The position numbers and the translations under genes are program-made. 64,000 bases of DNA from Lewinella sp. 4G2. Its GTDB lineage: Bacteria > Bacteroidota > Bacteroidia > Chitinophagales > Saprospiraceae. This document shows, piece by piece, positions 60,354 through 64,000 of the stretch. The stretch covers positions 1 to 64,000 of the forward strand of contig NZ_LVWJ02000014.1 of assembly GCF_001625015.1 (NCBI RefSeq), given 5' to 3'. Below the pieces are notes generated by a model. That model made no database searches and had not been told where the DNA came from. It worked only from the letters and a program-made list of their open reading frames with translations. Position 1 is the first letter of the stretch; each line of letters begins with the position of its first letter.

Positions 60354-60412
60354 GACGCATCGTAACGATCGAACGTCACCAGTTTCGGCACTGTTCGGGT
60401 AGCATTCCGAAC
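60354..60412 (-). promoter_or_regulatory. Tandem hairpins in CBS-like gene leader
   Basis: On the minus-strand RNA: GUUCGG-AAUGCUAC-CCGAAC (60412-60393) and GACG..AUCG-UUA-CGAU..CGUC (60377-60354), 30-90 nt before the ATG. No known riboswitch consensus is recognised. Confidence 0.35.
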
Positions 60413-60534
60413 GCCCACGGGCCAATTGGATAAATTCAACCACCGCTTATCCGGGATTAGTCGATATTTACCAGCCACAAAAGTAACCAAAACCGTCGGG
60501 TTGCTGACTTTACTCCGACCTCCCCTACCCCATT

Positions 60535-60960
60535 ATGGCCAAGTTCTCCGTTTCCCTCAAAGCCCGTTTGTTACTCCAGGACCGGGGCAAACTACTGCTC
60601 CTCAAACAAACCAAACCCAACGGGGGGAATTACTCTCTGGTTGGGGGCACGATCGAACGCAAGGAATTCGCCATGCAAACCCTCATCCGCGAATCCTGGG
60701 AGGAAGCCGGCATCGAACTTAGTGAGGACGACCTCGAACTCGTCCACGTACTCCACAAACGGTCCTCCAAGGAGCACCGAATCGTACTGTATTTCCGCGC
60801 CTACCACTACGAGGGCAACCCCGAAAGCAAGGAACTCCAAAAATTTGAAAACGTGGAATGGTGGTCGCTCAAAGAGTTACCGCGCAACCTGACGAGTACC
60901 GTCCGCCACGTACTCAAAGCCTACAATGCGGGGCTCATTTATTCCCACCTAAGGAAGTAA
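60535..60960 (+). CDS. Nudix hydrolase
   Basis: A 141-aa pyrophosphohydrolase with a complete Nudix box: GTIERKEFAMQTLIRESWEE followed by AGI (G-x5-E-x7-RE-x2-EE-x-G). Substrate unknown; the upstream LLLKQTKPNGGNYSLVGG is typical of housecleaning Nudix enzymes. ATG 60535. Divergent from the CBS-like gene. Confidence 0.92.
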   Translation: MAKFSVSLKARLLLQDRGKLLLLKQTKPNGGNYSLVGGTIERKEFAMQTLIRESWEEAGIELSEDDLELVHVLHKRSSKEHRIVLYFRAYHYEGNPESKELQKFENVEWWSLKELPRNLTSTVRHVLKAYNAGLIYSHLRK

Positions 60961-61001
60961 AAAGGGTCAGTTCAGGGCCGTCAATAGATACCGAAAACTA
61001 A

Positions 61002-61475
61002 TCAGGCATCATCCGGTGCCCTCCGCTCGAGGTGCATTCGCCCGAGGCGGCGGCCGGACTTGAAGACCTCCTCAGTCACCTCCTGCCAGTAACCATTGAG
61101 CACGGGGTTCCAAATATCATCGCTCAGAACGATCTGGTACTGTCGGTTGAATTCCGGGATCAACTCATTCGTGGGGTCGCCAGCGAAGGCGACTTCTTTT
61201 AACTCCATGGAGCCATCGCCATACAGGCGGCCCTTCAGGTCCATGCGCAGCGTTGAACCGTTAGGGAGTTGGACGTAGCTGCGCCCTTCCACCGTCCGGC
61301 CGATGGTTTTCAGGTAGAGTTGCATGGGTAGCCGTTGGGTTCCGTCCAGCCCACCTACGATCATGGTGCCTTCCCAAATTCCGTCTAATCGCTCGTTCTG
61401 CCCGGCCAGACTGACGCTGAGGAGTAGAGCGAGAGGCAGGAAGAAACCAAGAAGTAGTGTGCGAGAGGGGACCAT
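61002..61475 (-). CDS. Hypothetical secreted protein
   Basis: A 157-aa protein with a signal peptide (LLLGFFLPLALLLSVSLAGQ). The mature part begins DGIWEGTMIVGGLDG and has RTVEGRSYVQLPNG and QYQIVLSDDIWNPVLNGYW, a beta-rich pattern found in several Bacteroidota secreted proteins of unknown role. No enzyme motif seen. ATG 61475. Convergent with the Nudix gene. Confidence 0.75.
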   Translation of the reverse strand: MVPSRTLLLGFFLPLALLLSVSLAGQNERLDGIWEGTMIVGGLDGTQRLPMQLYLKTIGRTVEGRSYVQLPNGSTLRMDLKGRLYGDGSMELKEVAFAGDPTNELIPEFNRQYQIVLSDDIWNPVLNGYWQEVTEEVFKSGRRLGRMHLERRAPDDA

Positions 61476-61594
61476 ACGGCAATTAACGTCAAAGAAACGA
61501 AGGGGTTGTCCGTCAGCAACTGAACAACCAGTACTCAGGATGCCGTATTTCCATCATCTGGCGGTTAGCCTTCGCGGGAAACCCAAACTTAGGT

Positions 61595-62593
61595 TCACTG
61601 CCGTGGCAGGGCCATCCGACTACGGGCGACCTTAGATTCAGTTGGCTCCGGAGTCGTTACGAGCTCTCCCCGAAACACTTCCCGGATACGGTAGGGCCGC
61701 TTATCCTGGCTTTCGTAGTAGGTACGCATCAGTACTTCAACGATGATGCCCACCGTAATGAGTTGGATCCCCCCCAAAATCAGCACCGCCCCCAAAATGA
61801 GGATCGGCCGGCCCCAGACGTCCTGACCCATGATCTTTAGGGCTAACAAGTACAGGTTGATGATGGCGCCGAGCACGAACAGAACCATCCCCGACTGAGC
61901 AAACAAGTGCATCGGTTTCTGGAGATACTTCTTGAAGAAGAGCATGAGCATCAGATCGCTCACCACTTTGAAAGTACGACCGAGACCATACTTACTTACC
62001 CCAAACTGCCGGGCGTGGTGGCGCACCGGGATCTGGGTGATCCGCGCGCCTTCTAGGCTGGCCAGGACGGAGATAAAGCGGTGGAGTTCTCCGTAAATGC
62101 CCATATCCTTGGCAATCTCGGAACGGAACAACTTCAGCGCACAACCATAGTCACGCAAGTGCACGCCACTCAGGTTTCTGATGATCCAATTGGCGATGCG
62201 GGAGGGGATCTTCCGGAGGAGGGCGCCATCCTGACGGTTGACGCGTTCCCCGACCACGAGGTCCCAATTCTCCGCTTCCAGGAGTTGGAGCATGGCGGGG
62301 AGATCGAGCGGATCGTTTTGCAGGTCGCCATCCATGGTGGCGATGTAGGTCCCGCGGGCGACGTCGATACCGGCCATGAGGGCCAGGGATTGACCGTAGT
62401 TTTTGCGAAACTCTACGATGACGAGGCGCGGATCATCCAGGCTGCGCAGTTCCGCAACGGTACCGTCCGTACTTCCGTCGTCCACGTAGATGATTTCGTA
62501 GTCGAGGCCCACGAGCGCGGCGTTGATCCGCTCCACGAGGGGGCGAATATTCTCACGTTCATTGTAGACGGTGACGATTACGGACAACTGCAT
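61595..62593 (-). CDS. Glycosyltransferase family 2 (polyprenyl-phosphate sugar synthase-like)
   Basis: A 332-aa enzyme: GT-A domain with VTVYNERENIRPLVERI, YVDDGSTDGT, MDGDLQNDP (metal-binding) and DYGCALKLF, followed by two C-terminal membrane helices. This is the dolichol/undecaprenyl-phosphate mannose or arabinose synthase group (DPM1/ArnC-like). The start is set at ATG 62593 because TATCTTTG-CGGC directly precedes it, a leaderless-type start. It likely supplies the lipid-linked sugar to the GT39-like protein next to it. Confidence 0.92.
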   Translation of the reverse strand: MQLSVIVTVYNERENIRPLVERINAALVGLDYEIIYVDDGSTDGTVAELRSLDDPRLVIVEFRKNYGQSLALMAGIDVARGTYIATMDGDLQNDPLDLPAMLQLLEAENWDLVVGERVNRQDGALLRKIPSRIANWIIRNLSGVHLRDYGCALKLFRSEIAKDMGIYGELHRFISVLASLEGARITQIPVRHHARQFGVSKYGLGRTFKVVSDLMLMLFFKKYLQKPMHLFAQSGMVLFVLGAIINLYLLALKIMGQDVWGRPILILGAVLILGGIQLITVGIIVEVLMRTYYESQDKRPYRIREVFRGELVTTPEPTESKVARSRMALPRQ

Positions 62594-62597
62594 GCCG

Positions 62598-62605
62598 CAA
62601 AGATA
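62598..62605 (-). promoter_or_regulatory. Promoter -7 element of the GT2 gene, leaderless geometry
   Basis: Minus strand TATCTTTG ending 4 nt before the GT2 ATG (62593). Confidence 0.55.
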
Positions 62606-62673
62606 GAAGGTATTCGCCGCTACCAGTTTGCCGGTTATCAATCGCCAACAAGGTGGATGCGTACCACCGCGTT

Positions 62674-64000
62674 TTATTCGTCGCCGGGCTTCAGGGTGCC
62701 CATCCCGTCCATCATGCCGCCCAAGCCCATCCGGGCGCGGTCGGTCGGTGGGATTGCAAAGGGCCCGATAGGGTAACTACTTCGGTGGTGGCGGAGGTAG
62801 ACGCTGTCGACGGCTTCCACTTTGATATCGGGGTACTGCCAGGGAGAGGTCAGGTACAATGTCTTATCGTCAAATCCTTCCCAAATACGCGGGATGATGG
62901 CACCGCGGGCTTGCGTCAGGTAATAGCCCGTGGCCGGTTCAATTAGGGAATAGCCGTAGATGGCTACTTGGTCCTCTTTAGTCGTTTCCATGGCAGCCAC
63001 GGCGGTTTTGCGGACGGCGATTCCGCGTTCGTCACCCGCCGCCCTTGGGGGGAGTACGAAGAAGTTGAAGGCCACCCGGGCAATCAACAGAAACACCGCC
63101 ACGTGGAGGAGGTACCCGCGTTGGCGCTTCCATCCGGTCCACACCACCGCACCCGCGGCAGCGCCCAAGAGAATGCTTTTAAGCCAGGCGTAGCTCACGA
63201 TTGCCGTCTCCGGCACGAGCGGTACGAAGGGCAGTGCAATAGCAATAACCGACATCGTGCCCAGCAGCAGATAACGAAGGCTCCGGTAGGTCAGGGTGCG
63301 CTGCCGCAGGTGCTGGGTGTGTAGGTAGAGGCAGCTGCCGAAGAGAAGGGGAAACAGCATGAGCAAGTACCGGGGGTAAACGTTGGGTGATAACCAATAA
63401 ATAGGCAAATTGGCCAGGAACGCCACCAGGCAGAAGGCGGCAAAATTATTGGTTTTTAACCGCGCCCAACTACCTCGCTGGAGGAGATAGGCCAGCAGGA
63501 GCGTCCACGGCAAAAAGTGATAACTCATTTCGAATGGGAAGCCCGCTACGTGCGCCACGTTTTCCCAAATGGAGTGTGCCGCCGCGGTGCGTTTGCCAGA
63601 TTCCAGGAAGAGCCGATCCACCACCAACGACAGATCTACGTACTGACTGTATTGCCAGTAATATAGGCTGAGCAGGGCCACGCAGGCCACCCCGGATAGC
63701 AAGTGAGCCGGACGGATGAACTGCTTCCAGGCCTTCACCCAGGTCAGCAACGCAAAGATGGTCACCCCCTGAAAGACGATGGCCGGCAAACCCTTCAGCA
63801 TGAAACCGACCGCCGTGAGGCCATAACTCCAGGCGAAGGCGCGCCACCATTGCCCCTTGCTGCCGTATTCGTAAAGCAGCATGATCTGTGCGTACACCAC
63901 CCAGCTGAAGGTGACGTCGATTAAGCCGAGCATGCTGTCCCAAAAGAGCATCCGCCCACAGGTGACCACCGTAAGGGCGTGCAATCCAGCGAGGGAACGG
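62674..64000 (-). CDS. Glycosyltransferase family 39-like membrane protein (5' end beyond window)
   Basis: At least 436 aa, open to the window edge, so the N-terminus (including the usual first periplasmic loop with Asp residues) is missing. About nine membrane helices, then a periplasmic C-terminal domain. The segment GRMLFWDSMLGLIDVTFSW and the overall layout match the ArnT/PMT-type family that moves sugars from polyprenyl phosphate. Two dispersed 17-mers lie inside (63149 encoding GAAAG, 63297 encoding HLRQR). Paired with the GT2 gene. Confidence 0.85.
   Translation of the reverse strand, partial: RSLAGLHALTVVTCGRMLFWDSMLGLIDVTFSWVVYAQIMLLYEYGSKGQWWRAFAWSYGLTAVGFMLKGLPAIVFQGVTIFALLTWVKAWKQFIRPAHLLSGVACVALLSLYYWQYSQYVDLSLVVDRLFLESGKRTAAAHSIWENVAHVAGFPFEMSYHFLPWTLLLAYLLQRGSWARLKTNNFAAFCLVAFLANLPIYWLSPNVYPRYLLMLFPLLFGSCLYLHTQHLRQRTLTYRSLRYLLLGTMSVIAIALPFVPLVPETAIVSYAWLKSILLGAAAGAVVWTGWKRQRGYLLHVAVFLLIARVAFNFFVLPPRAAGDERGIAVRKTAVAAMETTKEDQVAIYGYSLIEPATGYYLTQARGAIIPRIWEGFDDKTLYLTSPWQYPDIKVEAVDSVYLRHHRSSYPIGPFAIPPTDRARMGLGGMMDGMGTLKPGDE
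63149..63165 (-). repeat. Dispersed 17-mer (in GT39-like gene)
   Basis: Exact (R = G), encoding GAAAGA within a membrane helix. Confidence 0.8.
63297..63313 (+). repeat. Dispersed 17-mer, one mismatch (in GT39-like gene)
   Basis: TGCGCTGCCGCAGGTGC differs only at the first base; encodes HLRQR in a cytoplasmic or loop segment. Confidence 0.75.

Noticed and set aside
60354-60412. SAM riboswitch before the CBS-like gene
   Set aside because: The hairpins do not match any SAM riboswitch core that I know; kept only as unexplained structure.

Overview
The window reads as chromosome of a gliding or marine-type Bacteroidota, most likely class Saprospiria (Lewinella-like). Evidence: the Bacteroidota promoter form TTG-N~20-TAnnTTTG before stable RNAs and many genes, a type IX secretion sorting domain, a Bacteroidota-type acetyl/succinylornithine carbamoyltransferase, a CrtI/CrtB/CruF/CrtY carotenoid operon, an E1 alpha-beta fusion, a eukaryotic-type citrate synthase and a moderately high G+C. 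No plasmid, prophage, intact insertion sequence or CRISPR array is visible; this is mostly core genome with unusual repeats.

Layout. 1-1174: 5' end of a 16S rRNA gene (minus strand), its ~370-nt leader, a ladder of promoter elements about every 130 bp, and a 169-bp palindrome. 1171-7878 (minus): carotenoid operon, pth, phhA, pyrH. 8075-10224: a lipoprotein, an esterase and a duplicated 210-bp repeat. 10264-16533 (minus): DUF721, recF, M28 peptidase, DUF3299-like protein, cupin, a four-unit tandem hairpin array and a CHAT-like protein. 16706-25028 (plus): dapD, SpoIIM-like, citrate synthase, gcvH, VanZ-like, TonB, TPR protein. 25093-29559: fumC, a sigma/anti-sigma pair, a parA-RHH pair. 29928-34689: a giant propeller-barrel protein and a frameshifted DUF3089 lipoprotein. 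34812-44199 (minus): kynU, ogt, an FAD oxidoreductase, cysQ and the arginine operon (GNAT-argG-argC-argD-ABM-argF') behind an apparent Arg leader peptide. 44382-50215: a T9SS beta-helix protein, tRNA-Gln, the BCKDH E1 fusion. 50500-64000: lpxH-like, DUF1223, polysaccharide genes (Wzz, Wzy-like, WecA-like), crcB, truA, tsaB, an alkyltransferase-like gene, a fatty-acid hydroxylase, a CBS-like enzyme, a Nudix hydrolase and two glycosyltransferases (the last cut by the window end).

The most unusual content is regulatory and repetitive. (i) A 17-bp sequence, GGCGCTGCCGCRGGTGC, occurs about 16 times in both orientations, in spacers and inside genes in several reading frames, with no stop codon in any frame. 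(ii) The arginine operon is preceded by an apparently leaderless 18-codon ORF carrying four consecutive rare Arg codons followed by stem-loops, as expected of an attenuator. (iii) At least four genes show the exact geometry TAnnTTYG-N4-ATG, which predicts mRNAs starting at the AUG; recF fits the same geometry but with ATC where the ATG should be. (iv) Four spacers hold palindromic arrays of 7- or 8-bp units. All functional statements rest on reading the sequence and on family knowledge; no searches were run.
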